Source: Neoceratodus forsteri | Lineage: Eukaryota > Chordata > Ceratodontiformes > Ceratodontidae | Direction of reading: 5' to 3' | NCBI GenBank assembly: GCA_016271365.2 | Contig: JADMNL010000028.1 | Span: forward strand, 101,655,001-101,719,000 | DNA length: 64,000 bases | Shown: positions 1 through 9,063 of the stretch, one piece after another | Layout of the letters: every line of letters starts with the position of its first letter | How positions within the stretch are numbered: the stretch's first letter is position 1 | Notes under the pieces: model-generated | The model's input: only the letters and a program-made list of their open reading frames with translations | Databases searched by the model: none | What the model was told of the DNA's origin: nothing | Program-made: the position numbers and the translations under genes

Positions 1-54
1 AAAAAGATACTTTAGACAGACACCCTTTGCCCACCACATATTGCCTACCTAAAC

Positions 55-99
55 AAATACATACATACTTACATACATACATACATAAATACATTTTAA
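55..99. repeat. ATAC microsatellite
   Basis: Short imperfect run of ATAC/ATAA units. The rest of the first 400 bases is AT-rich and I see no gene in it. Confidence 0.8.
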
Positions 100-402
100 A
101 AGTTAATATTAATTTCAGGCATTATACTAGCTCTTTAAGACTCAGCAAGGTGTTTGGTTATTGAACTCTAATCTAATGAATTTCTGCTTAGAGTGACATT
201 CTGGTGTCCCAATCAACAGAGTGTAATGGGAATCTCACGTAATAGAATAAAACTCTTGATGTACTGTGGTGAAGTTTTCCTTTGACAAGTTGGATTTCAC
301 TATAATGGTAAAATCTACTATTTATGGTTGTACCTGTATCATACGACTTGTTGGAAATTGTTATTCTGTATTTTACTGTAATGCACTCTGACATATAGGG
401 TG

Positions 403-835
403 GGCATTCTGTCTGTCTATCTGTCTACAGAAAGTATTTGTCTGTGTCTATCTATAGACAGTATCTATCTTATCCATCCATCCATTCATCCATCCATCTG
501 CAGACAGTATATATCTGTCTGCCTATATATCTACTGTATTATTTATCGATCTATCCATCCATCTAGCTATCTGCAGACATTATATATCTTATGTATCTAC
601 AGATAGTATCTATCTATCTATCTATCTACAGACAGTACCTATCTACAAATAGTATCTATCTATCCATCCATCTATCTGTCTGTCTAGCTACAGGCACTGT
701 GCATCTACAACCATTATCTAGCTATCTACAGACAATATCTGTGTCTAGCTATCTATCTATAGATAGTGTCTGTCTGTCTGTCTAACTATCCTGCTGTACT
801 AATGTCTATCTACAGTGTCTGTCTGTCCATCTAGA
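403..835. repeat. TATC/TGTC/ATCC compound microsatellite
   Basis: About 430 bp of imperfect tetranucleotide repeats (TCTA, TCTG and TCCA units) interrupted by a recurring 'acagacagtat' spacer. Open frames here are low-complexity translations rich in Ser, Tyr, Ile and Leu and are not genes. The last 40 bp also occur upstream of the duplicated block at 11951. Confidence 0.9.
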
Positions 836-1312
836 GGCAGTATAGTGTAGTGGTTAAGGGCACTGAGCTGCAAACCTGAAGACCTGGGTTTGAGTCCCAT
901 CAGCCCCCACTTCCATACTGTATGACCTTGAGCAAGTCACTTAACTTCCTTGTGCTCCCACATCGCACCTGGAAACAAGCTCCAGCTTAGTGTGCCTTTC
1001 CTAGTTAAACAATTTCCCTTTCCCTATCCATCTATCTATGTTTCACTGTAGTTTCTATACACAGAACAACAGAGATGGTTGAGAGTAAAGCTGAGAATGA
1101 TTCAGAAAGAGGCTGGAGCACAGGAGAGATCAGACAAGCTTTGGTGAGGTTTGCTTACGTGAGTCCCCATCGAGCTCCCTTGGTGACCCAGCAGATCTCT
1201 GTACGGCAGACAGTACAACAGATCCAGTCACAGCCATCCTTTTTCTGCACTATAATCTGGCACCTGGGACACAACATGGCTTCTCCATTCTGCACCATAG
1301 TCTGTAGCAAGG
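791..1312 (+). repeat. Direct repeat unit A, about 490-520 bp
   Basis: This block aligns end to end with 11951-12437 at high identity (roughly nine bases in ten by eye). It comprises the tail of the TATC microsatellite, a full tRNA-SINE, and about 290 bp of unclassified sequence running from 'aacaacagagatgg' to 'aacatggcttct'. Because a simple repeat, a SINE and unique-looking DNA are shared together, a local duplication or a larger composite repeat explains it better than independent SINE insertions. Confidence 0.8.
836..1018 (+). mobile_element. tRNA-derived SINE, copy 1
   Basis: A tRNA-like head with A box 'tagtgtagtggttaagg' and B box 'gggtttgagtccca', followed by a body resembling MIR/CORE SINEs ('tgaccttgagcaagtcactt') and a tail ending 'ctagttaaacaattt'. 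Four copies occur in the window, all on this strand. It is a SINE, not a tRNA gene: there is no acceptor-stem pairing and the body is conserved well past the tRNA part. Confidence 0.85.
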
Positions 1313-1584
1313 AGAGGAAAAATTAATAGTTAGCAGATTGGGTTGGTAACCAGTTGGTTGTGGGTTTGGACCCCCTCAGCAGACTTGGTCTCATCCCACA
1401 CAGTAGCACACTGCTGGCTTAGAAGACACTGTTTCTTGCCGAGACATGGCAATCAAGAATGCTTTGCCATGGCAGGCTACAGATGTGGAGTCTGTTAAGA
1501 GTGCTCAGAAATGAAGTGGATAATTGCTTCAGCTCTAACATAGCAAAATAAATGTAACACCATATACCATACATGGATTTGTAA
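1313..1584. other. Unassigned sequence
   Basis: No gene or recognised repeat. It lies between duplicated unit A and a CR1 3' fragment. Confidence 0.4.
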
Positions 1585-2176
1585 TTCGAGAGTGGGAGGT
1601 GATTCTGCCACTCTACAGATCATTAGTTAGACCCACCTGGAGTACTGTGTGCAGTACTGGCACCCATATCTGAAGAGGGACATTAAGTTACTGGAGGGGG
1701 TGCAGCGCAGGGTGACAAAGATGATCCAGGGACTGGGGGACTTACCATGTGAGAGAAAGCTGAGGGAGTTAAACATGTACTCGCTGGAGGAGAGGAGGGA
1801 CAGGGGGGATATGATTGAAACCTTCAAGTACATGAAAGGAATAAACAAGACAGGCATGGAGGGGCTGTTCAAAGTAAGAGAGGGGAGGGACACCCAGGGC
1901 CATGATATGAGACTGGAGGGAGGAAGGTTCAGGAGGGAGATGAGGAGATATATTTTTACGGAGAGGGTGGTAGCTGGGTGGAATGCGTTACTGGCGGAAG
2001 TGGTATCCAGTAGAACAGTGGGCTACTTCAAAAGGGGCTGAGACTGGGCAAGGGGGAGGGTCAAGGGAGGGAGAGAGGCAGCTGCAGAATAATGGGTGCT
2101 AGCTGCACATTTAAGCAGACTTGATAGACCACTAGGCCTTTATCTGCTGGCAAATTTCATATGTTCATATGTAAAC
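1585..2176 (+). mobile_element. CR1 LINE, 5'-truncated 3' end
   Basis: Encodes the C-terminal part of CR1 ORF2: the 'WSTVCSTGTHI'-type frame gives the family block around 'LVRPTWSTV', and the next frame gives 'VTKMIQGL', '[17 protein letters not shown]' and 'FTERVVAGWNALL'. The 3' end closes with 'ttcatatgttcatatg', a degenerate form of the octamer repeat that ends CR1 elements. Frames are broken. A member of a different subfamily from the copy at 7.8-11.9 kb. Confidence 0.9.
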
Positions 2177-3150
2177 AACAATGAGAGCAGGGAATAACAT
2201 TGGCGTTTGCAATGGAATACCTGAGGAAATATTTAAAAGCATTACTCATGGCACCGAGCAATGTGGGAGCCCTCTAGCACACTGGCAGCCTCGGGTTCCC
2301 TCTTGGAGTCTGGGACATCAGGAGCAGAGGCCAGCAGAGGAGGGCTTAACAGTATCATCTTTGGATGCTGCCTGAAGTGGGGAGTGTGGTGTTCAATACA
2401 TAACACTCTGGAGTGACAGCTGGTGCTGGTGGTGGACATGGGATGGTGGGGCCTTTGATGGAGCTGGTAAACCCCACACCATCAGGTCCCCCTAGGCCAG
2501 CTGCTGAGTGCTCGAGCGTGTGTGAGGGTGGGGAAAAAAAAACAGAGATGCTGCATCGGTACACCAGATGACAGCCTCTCCAGTCCTCCACATGCCATTG
2601 CACCCCCCCAGCCTGCATCACCAAGTGAGTGTCTCCTTCTTCCAGTTGTGGTAAGGACCCCAGTAGGGACAGGCCAGCAGTCAGGATGGAGGATGGGAAA
2701 GAGTCTAGGAACATCTCCCCTCGATGAGGACAGCCTTTGGAAGACAGAAATCTTGCTTGTAGAGCAGAAAGCAACTAACTAAAAGAAGCTACGATTTTCT
2801 TTACTAATTTAACACTTCTATCTCAGCAGGACTCAGTGTCTGTTGAGATTAAGCAAACAGATACTTTATTGGAAGTAGAAGGGGTCTTATTTAGGGTTAA
2901 AAAAAAAGAAAAGAAAGAAAGTCAGTGTGTGTTCTGTGTTGGGAAGGGTACTGTATCAACTTACTTTGCTAAATCAGTAGGAGAGAGAGAGCTTGATTGT
3001 GGCTTAGACAATATAAAAGCAGGTGACTCCAATTACAACTTCCTGTTGCTAGCCTTTTTCTTACTAATTGCCCTCCATCCCACCCCTCCACCCACCCAGC
3101 CTAAGCCAGTTCTACTTTTATAGCCACTGGATTGGATCTTAGAGAAACAT
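2177..3150. other. Unassigned intronic sequence
   Basis: Contains a poly-A-like run near 2900 and several pyrimidine-rich stretches. No conserved protein was seen on either strand. A 30-bp stretch near 2652 ('aaggaccccag...') resembles the bases just after the CR1 end at 11921, which may be chance. Confidence 0.4.
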
Positions 3151-3335
3151 TAGATCTTACTTCGAGAGGGCTCTTGCAGTAGGTAATTACATATAGGACT
3201 GACGCCGGCCAGCGGCAGGACCCCACGGAAAAATTTCTAGCTAGTAGTCCCTGGCGAGGGACCGCCCCCACGTCAGGTGACCGGTGTCATACATCATTGG
3301 TATAAAGGGGCGGTCCCGGATGCCCGCCTTCTGAT
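3151..3335 (+). repeat. DIRS left inverted terminal repeat
   Basis: Runs from 'tagatcttacttcgagagg' to about the 'cccggatgcccgcc' stretch and is repeated in reverse complement at 7550-7727. Landmarks shared by both arms are 'ctcttgcagtaggtaatta', 'ccccacggaaaaatttctag' and 'tataaaggggc'. Confidence 0.9.
3301..3306 (+). promoter_or_regulatory. TATA box in the left ITR
   Basis: 'TATAAA' in the context 'ggtataaaggggcggt', about 100 bp before the gag-like region. The right ITR carries the same box in inverted orientation. It is the likely start of element transcription, by analogy with DIRS1, whose terminal repeats hold the promoter. Confidence 0.5.
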
Positions 3336-4440
3336 TCTTCTTCTTCTTCACTCTCGGATTCCTTGGATTCCTCCGACGGATGCTCCGAGAGAGACGATGA
3401 GCCTCGCTTTCGGTCCAAGCCCCGGCCGAGGACTCCTCCGAAGTCTCTTCCGGAGGATCCTTCCTTCACGGAGTTGCTCAGGAAGGTCCAGGAAGTACAT
3501 CAGTGGCATTCTCTGGAACCAGATCCTCAGCGGGTCAAACTCGCCGAACATCTGGACCTGCCTCTTACGGCTCCTACTTTAGTGCCACCCTGGATCGAGC
3601 CTCATGCCCACCTTGCTTCCACTATTTGGAACAACTGTTGGCTTTAGCCCCACTTCCTAGGAAGTCCAACAGGCTATACCAGGCTCCGGAGGGTGTAGAC
3701 TTTTTGGATTCTCACCCTCGTGCAGACTCGGTCATGATTAGCGCCGCTCACGGCCGGTCTGCACATCCCAAACATCTAAGCTCGTCTGCTCCGGATAAGG
3801 AATCTCGCCTCCTGGACCAGTATGGAAGAAAATTTCGCCTCTTCCACACTGGAATTGGACCCTGAATTACGTAGCTCATATGGGGGATTACCAGAAGGCC
3901 ATCTTACCCAGGCGGAATCTAAAATTGACTCCTTACCTGACTCCCTGGTCAAGCAGGAGTTAGCTGACTTAATCCCGTTCTGCTCGCTCAGCCAGTCGAC
4001 ACATTCTGCAGGCTGACATACGATGCAGTGGACACTGCCGTGGCTGACCGCGTTAGCCGTAAGTCTCGTCGCCATGCCTGGCTCCGCGTGTCAGGTTTGG
4101 TCCCGAGGTGCAGTCAGCAATCCAGGAAGCACCTTTCAGGGTTCAGTGCTTTTCGGTGGTGATATCAAGGACATCATCACCGACTTGCAGGAGAAGGGAC
4201 GCTCTGAAATCCATGGATTCCATGTTCACCCCATCCTCCACAGCGCCGTCCTTGCCGCCAGGCATGATAAACACAGCGAAACCCCAGAAGGCGGGCCACT
4301 AAACGCCAGACCTCCGCGGCAGCTGCCAGGCCCCCACCGCCAAAAAAGCAATGGGTGCCCCAGTTGCAGCGCTGCCCCACACCACCTGACTCCTCCCCTC
4401 CCACTGCCTCTGGACACCCCGGAGGGACCTTAGAGGGGAG
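3335..4440 (+). pseudogene. DIRS gag-like region
   Basis: Spread over three frames. One frame has 'PSFTELLRKVQEVHQWHSLE' (about 3450-3515). Further on comes the SRRHAWLRVSGL-type block (about 4060-4095) that precedes EVQSAIQEAPF, as in DIRS gag proteins. The C-terminal part is Pro-rich ('TPPDSSPPTASGHPGG'). At least two frameshifts are needed to read it through. The assignment rests on position and these family blocks; DIRS gag is poorly conserved. Confidence 0.65.
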
Positions 4441-4484
4441 GTTCTCCTCCACCTTCCGGGTTGGGAGAGGATAACAACTGATTC

Positions 4485-5250
4485 ATGGGTGCTTCAGATT
4501 ATTGCGGAAGGGCACTCCATAGAGTTTCTACAGAAACCACCCCGCCACCCCCCTCTGAAGTCGTCCTACGCAAGGGACCATCTTCCTTTGGTCAGGAAGA
4601 AATATCTGCCCTTCTCACGAAGCAGGCCATAGAACCTGTTCCTCCTCACCTTCAAGGGACGGGTTACTATTCTCATTTCTTCCTGGTCCCAAAGAAGACG
4701 GGAGATCTCAGACCCATTCTCGATCTCAGCTCCTTGAACCTTTACGTGGAATACAAAAGTTCAGGATGCTCTCCCTTCAAACCCTTCTGCCCCTTCTTCG
4801 GCCGGGTCAATGGCTTTGTGCGCTGGATATGCAGGACGCATATCTGCACATCCCCATTCGTCCCTCGCATAAGTACCTCGGTTTGCTTTCTAGGGGACCA
4901 TTACCAATTCCGGGCACTACCGTTTGGTCTTTCTTCGGCACCCCGAGTTTTTACCAAATGCCTGGCTGTGGTAGCGGCCCACCTGCGTACTATGAGAGTT
5001 CAGGTGTTCCCCTACCTGGACGACTGGCTCGTGGCGGCCTCATCCAGGGAGGAGCTCCTGCATTTTCTCTCCCTTACCCAGCAGGTTTTCACTTGCCTGG
5101 GTATTACCATCAACCATTCCAAGTCTCATCTGGATCCCTCCCAGAGACTTCAGTTCATCGGGGCTATCCTCGTACGGTGGTGAGCAAGGCCTTCCTTTCC
5201 ACTCCGGATGGCGGCCTCCTCAAATCCACAGATTTACCCTGCTTTGAGAC
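4485..5250 (+). pseudogene. DIRS reverse transcriptase
   Basis: RT blocks in order: 'YYSHFFLVPKKTGDLRPILD' (block 1), 'LCALDMQDAYLHIPI' (block A), 'YQFRALPFGLSSAPRVFTK' (block B) and 'YLDDWLVA' (block C, with the catalytic YxDD intact). A one-base shift separates block 1 from block A and another returns to the first frame before block B. Each block is well preserved, so this copy is fairly young or the shifts are sequencing errors. Confidence 0.92.
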
Positions 5251-5539
5251 GTAGGAAGGTTCCGGCGAGTCAGTTCGGTCTCTTGGGGCTCTATGGCGCC
5301 ATCCCGACAGTTCCCGGCGGCTCCACATGAGGATTTCTCCAGTGGACTCTCCGCTCCCAGTGGGATCAACTCGTGAGCGACCTAGATCATCTGGTTCTGA
5401 TCTCCTCGCTGATGACAAGAGACTTGCAATGGTGGATGGGTCGAGAGAACCTGTTTGAGGGTTCCTTCTGTCATCTCCTCCCAGACTCTGACCACGGACG
5501 CATCAGGCGAAGGTTGAGAGCCCATCTGGGTCCTCACCG

Positions 5540-5915
5540 AACCCAGGGTTTATAGTCCAGATTGGAGATAGCTCTACATCAATGTGCTTGAGCTCACGAC
5601 AGTACTATATGCTCTCCAAGCCCTTCACCAATACATCCTTCCCCGTCACCCAGTTGTCCAGACAGACAACATATGCATGGTGTGGTACATCAACAAACAG
5701 GAAGGGACTCAATCCTACCCTCTATGCAGGGAAGCAACGAGGGTTTGGGGCTGGGCAACGCTCCACAACCTTCACCTCATGGCGATCCACATTCCAGGAG
5801 TCGACAATACCCTGGCAGACAAGCTAAGCCGCTCCTCTGCTCTGCCACACGAGTGGGAGTTGGACCAAAAGGTTCTAGATGACATCTTCCAGCTTTGGGG
5901 ACTCCATAGATAGAC
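5540..5915 (+). pseudogene. DIRS RNase H domain
   Basis: Reads 'LELTTVLYALQAL', then 'VQTDNICMVWYINKQEGTQS', 'REATRVWGWA' and 'IPGVDNTLADKLSR', the typical DIRS RNase H series (E, TDN, IPGxxNxxADxLSR). It is in one frame from 5584 to 5913. Between RT and this point (5250-5540) the frame is broken. Confidence 0.9.
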
Positions 5916-6329
5916 CTGTTTACCTCTTCCCAAGCATAACAGTTCCCACCTTTTGCTCAGCTCGATCCAGAGTGAGGCGCTTCAGACAACGCTCTGTCTC
6001 CTAAACTGGAAGAGCAAATTACGTCTATGCTTTCCCCAATTCCTCTGGTCCCTCGTGTTCTGCAGGAAACTAACAACGGAAGGGCGAGAATGATTCTGAT
6101 CGCTCCTTTCTGAAGCAGAGCAAATCTGGTTCTCTCTTCTACAACAATACTCAGAGGTTCCTCCTCTCTCTATCTCGAGGATTGCTGACCCAGGATCAGA
6201 GGACCCTGGTCCATCCCGGGACTCAAGTCCACACAACTGTCATGGCTGCAGACCTAGCCCAATCTCGCTGTCTCCAAAGGTGGCGGAGATTCTGGTGAGG
6301 CCAGAAACCCTCCACTAGGTCCACGATGC

Positions 6330-7268
6330 CATGAAATGGAAGAGATTTTCTATTTGGGCCGCCTCCAGGAGCGTGGAGCCTTTCTCCTGTCCTGTGGCCA
6401 TTCTGCTTCATTATTTACGCTATCTCTTCGACCTGGGTCTCAGCCATTCCTCCTTGAAGTGCACATGGCTGCTATTTCAGCTACCATGTTCCTTCACTGA
6501 TAAAGCCTTTGCCCAATTAGAGGTGTCTAAGACTTTTCTTAGAGGGGTCCTTCATATGAGGCCCCTGCCTGACTCCTGCTCCCTTGGGACTTGAACTTTG
6601 TTCTCGAAACTTACTGCCTCCCTTGAGACACCTGTGCCTCTGCAGATCTAGAAGTTTCTGTCGTGGAAGACACTTTCTTGGTGGCCATTACTTCGCTCGA
6701 AGAAATTTCAGAGCTCCAGGCCCTATGTGTAAAATCCCTATTTAATTTTTCACAAAGAACAAGTAGCTCTTCGCACTAACCCTAAGTTTCTACCTAAAGT
6801 GGTAGCGGAGTCTACCTTAAATCAGTCTATAGAGTTACTTGCCTTTTTCACGCAGTACTCCAACCAAGGAGAATATTTACTCCATACCATGGATGTTCAC
6901 CGGATTCTGAGATACTACACCGATAGGACAAAGGATCTCAGAAAAACTGACCAGTTGTTCTTCTCTTTTGCTCACAAAAGGAAGGCAATGCTGTTTCCAA
7001 GCAATGCCTGTCGAAGTGGTTGGCTCATTGCATCACTTTCTGTTATGACAAGTACAACAAGACCCTTCCGGGTCAAGTCAGAGGTCACTCCACTCGTGGA
7101 GTAGCGGCCTCTGCGGCTTGTTTCAAGAATGTCTCGGCAGCAGACATCTGTGCTGCCGCCACTTGGACTTCCATCCATACCTTTATGAAACATTACAGCT
7201 TGGACATTGCCTCTCGCCGTACAGCAGGCTTCTGGCTAGCTGTTTTGCAGGGCCTCCTTTCTTAAGGC
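6330..7268 (+). pseudogene. DIRS tyrosine recombinase
   Basis: C-terminal catalytic part: 'HSTRGVAASAACFKNVS' (H..R motif), 'ADICAAATWTS' and 'TFMKHYSLDIASR' with the tyrosine nucleophile at about 7195. Upstream pieces in other frames give 'QLEVSKTFLRGVL' (about 6512) and 'LNQSIELLAFFTQY' (about 6811). Several stops and shifts lie between them. The protein would insert the double-stranded circular intermediate by strand exchange. Confidence 0.9.
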
Positions 7269-7317
7269 CTGCAATGCTATCGCTACTTTCAGGAGAAGTT
7301 TCCTCCTCCCAGTGCCC

Positions 7318-7465
7318 TTTATTTGTTCCAGACTGCTTGGGATTCAGTCCTATATGTAGCAATTACCTGCAAGAGCCTCTCAAGTAAGATAGTACAGTTA
7401 CGTAAGAACTTACTGTAACAGTAGATCTTCGAGAGGCTCTTGCAGTAAATGTCTTCCTGCCCTCC
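7318..7465 (+). repeat. DIRS internal complementary region
   Basis: Its first half, 'cagtcctatatgtagcaatt' to 'ctctcaagtaagata', is the reverse complement of the left end. Its second half, 'taagaacttactgtaacagt' to 'aggctcttgcagtaa', is the reverse complement of the right end. The two outer edges are therefore joined back to back inside the element, as in DIRS1, where this region templates completion of the ends during circle formation. Confidence 0.9.
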
Positions 7466-7549
7466 ATCCCCTAGGCTTTTCAGCTCCTTTTCCATTGAGA
7501 AATATCTGCTTCTCTCTCGTCTGGGCCTTCCGGGCCTGTGGCGGGAAAG

Positions 7550-7762
7550 AACTGGAAGGCGGGCGTCCGGGACTGCCCCTTTATACCGACGTCGTCTGAT
7601 GCTGGTCACCTGATGTGGGGTGGTCCCTCACCAGGGACTGCTAGCTAGAAATTTTTCCGTGGGGTCCTGCCGCAGGCCGCGTCAGTCCTATATGTAATTA
7701 CCTACTGCAAGAGCCTCTCTCGAAGATCTACTGTTACGGTAAGTTCTTACTTAACTGTACTT
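7550..7762 (-). repeat. DIRS right inverted terminal repeat
   Basis: Inverted copy of 3151-3335, followed by a right-only extension 'ctgttacggtaagttcttac' to 'ttaactgtac' that is matched only in the internal complementary region. This extension fixes the right boundary near 7762. Confidence 0.88.
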
Positions 7763-7969
7763 TTGTCAACCCTAAAGGAAAAAGTAGCTCATTCCCTCCC
7801 CAGCTGCTGGTGGTCTGACACTGAGCAAGGAAGAAAGAGGCTACTGAAGAATATAGGAAGTTGCTGTCCCAGAACAGGAAGGGTGAGAAATGTAATGAGA
7901 GGAGAGAGAGAAGTAAGCATACAGAAAAACAGGAGAGGGGACACAAAATAAGACATGATAGGAGTGATG

Positions 7970-8905
7970 CAGTGCAATGGCTGCGGGGCGGCAGTGTTCT
8001 GGGAGACATTCTGGAGGCTGCGATGCTGCCCTATTTGCAGGCACTTCTATGGTCTGAGGGAGTAGGTTGCCCGTCTCTAGGCTGACCTGGCTAGGATTCT
8101 TGAAACCTCCTCCCCCACCCAGGGACCACCAGGGCGCTGCCACTACCTCAAAGGTTGCTAAGAAAGAGGAGAGGAGAGGAGAGGCTGGACCAGGGTGGGT
8201 CTCAGGAGGAGAGGTGGTGGAACAGAGTTGCATCCCTCCAGCTGTACCTCCTCCACAATTCAGACACTCTTCTGGTGGATAGTGGTTCTTCTATGGAGGC
8301 ACCTGCAGTGGAGACCAAGGAGGATGCTGGGAACCTTCACAAAGGAGACCCACAGGAGGGTGGCATGGGACCACAGGGAAGGAAACAACTCCTGGTGGGG
8401 ACTCAATCATTTTGGGTAGAAGTGGGAGGAAGGAGAGAGGGGAGGGCAGGCTGGGCCTGGCACACGGCTTGGAGGGACAGGAAGCTTAATCCTCAGGACT
8501 GTGGGAGCAGTTGCACAAGGGAGGGAGCTGGATGTCATTGTCCACCTAGGGACAAATGACCTGGCTAGGAATGGGATCAGAGCAGTCAAGAGGAGTTTGT
8601 AGAGTTGGGGAGGGGTCTTAGACAAGAAGGATACGGTAACCTTCTTGGAGGTGCTGCCTGTCTATGGCAAGGGTGAGGCTAGGTACTCCTCACCAGGGAA
8701 TTCAATGAATGCTTGAAAACTGGTGTGAAGCTCAGGGTTTTGACTTCATTGGGGACTGAGGCCACCTGGAGGATGCAGACCTATACTGGTGCGAGGGTCT
8801 GCATCTGTCTGGGGGTGGGGGGACCTGGATCCTGGGTGAGAGGTTTAAATGCTTCATTGGCAAGCATTTAAACTAGCCAAAGGGGAGGCACTGAAAAGGA
8901 GCAGG
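7970..8905 (+). pseudogene. CR1 ORF1: Cys cluster and SGNH-hydrolase domain
   Basis: At about 7974 a frame reads 'CNGCGAAVFWETFW..CCPIC', the cysteine cluster of CR1 ORF1. At about 8398 'GDSIILGR' gives the SGNH catalytic-serine block, at about 8537 'IVHLGTNDLARNG' gives the GTND (Asn) block, and at about 8795 'GLHLSGGG' gives the His block. All catalytic blocks are present but in three frames. The esterase domain in CR1 ORF1 is known to bind or act on lipid and RNP; its role here is inferred from the family. Confidence 0.85.
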
Positions 8906-9063
8906 GAAATCCCAGCCTCCCTCAACAAAACACGGTAATCAGTGAGGTAAACACCAAGGTAGAGAAGTCATTACGGAGCAGGACAGAGGTAAATGTAAAA
9001 AAAGGCAAAGGCAGTAAGGACAGGGATGGGGCTAAAAGAGATAAGGCCATCAAGAAGTGGAGG

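Larger units (their letters stand above)
3151..7762 (+). mobile_element. DIRS1-like tyrosine-recombinase retrotransposon, nearly full length
   Basis: A 4.6-kb element with inverted terminal repeats, a gag-like region, reverse transcriptase, RNase H, a tyrosine recombinase and an internal complementary region. That is the order and set of parts of DIRS1-group elements, which use a recombinase instead of an integrase and leave no target duplication. None is visible here. All three coding regions are broken by stops and one-base shifts. DIRS elements are common in amphibians, lungfish and other large vertebrate genomes. Confidence 0.93.

Noticed and set aside
400..785. Open frames over the TATC microsatellite
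   Set aside because: Low-complexity translation of tetranucleotide repeats; no start context or conservation.
836..910. tRNA gene
   Set aside because: A and B boxes are present but the element continues into a conserved SINE body and recurs three more times; the cloverleaf is not supported.
2652..2682. Homology to 11922-11952 as evidence that the duplication extends further
   Set aside because: Only about 22 of 27 bases agree and the order relative to the duplicated block is wrong.
3151..7762. LTR retrovirus-like element
   Set aside because: Terminal repeats are inverted, there is no protease or integrase, and a tyrosine recombinase is present: DIRS, not LTR.
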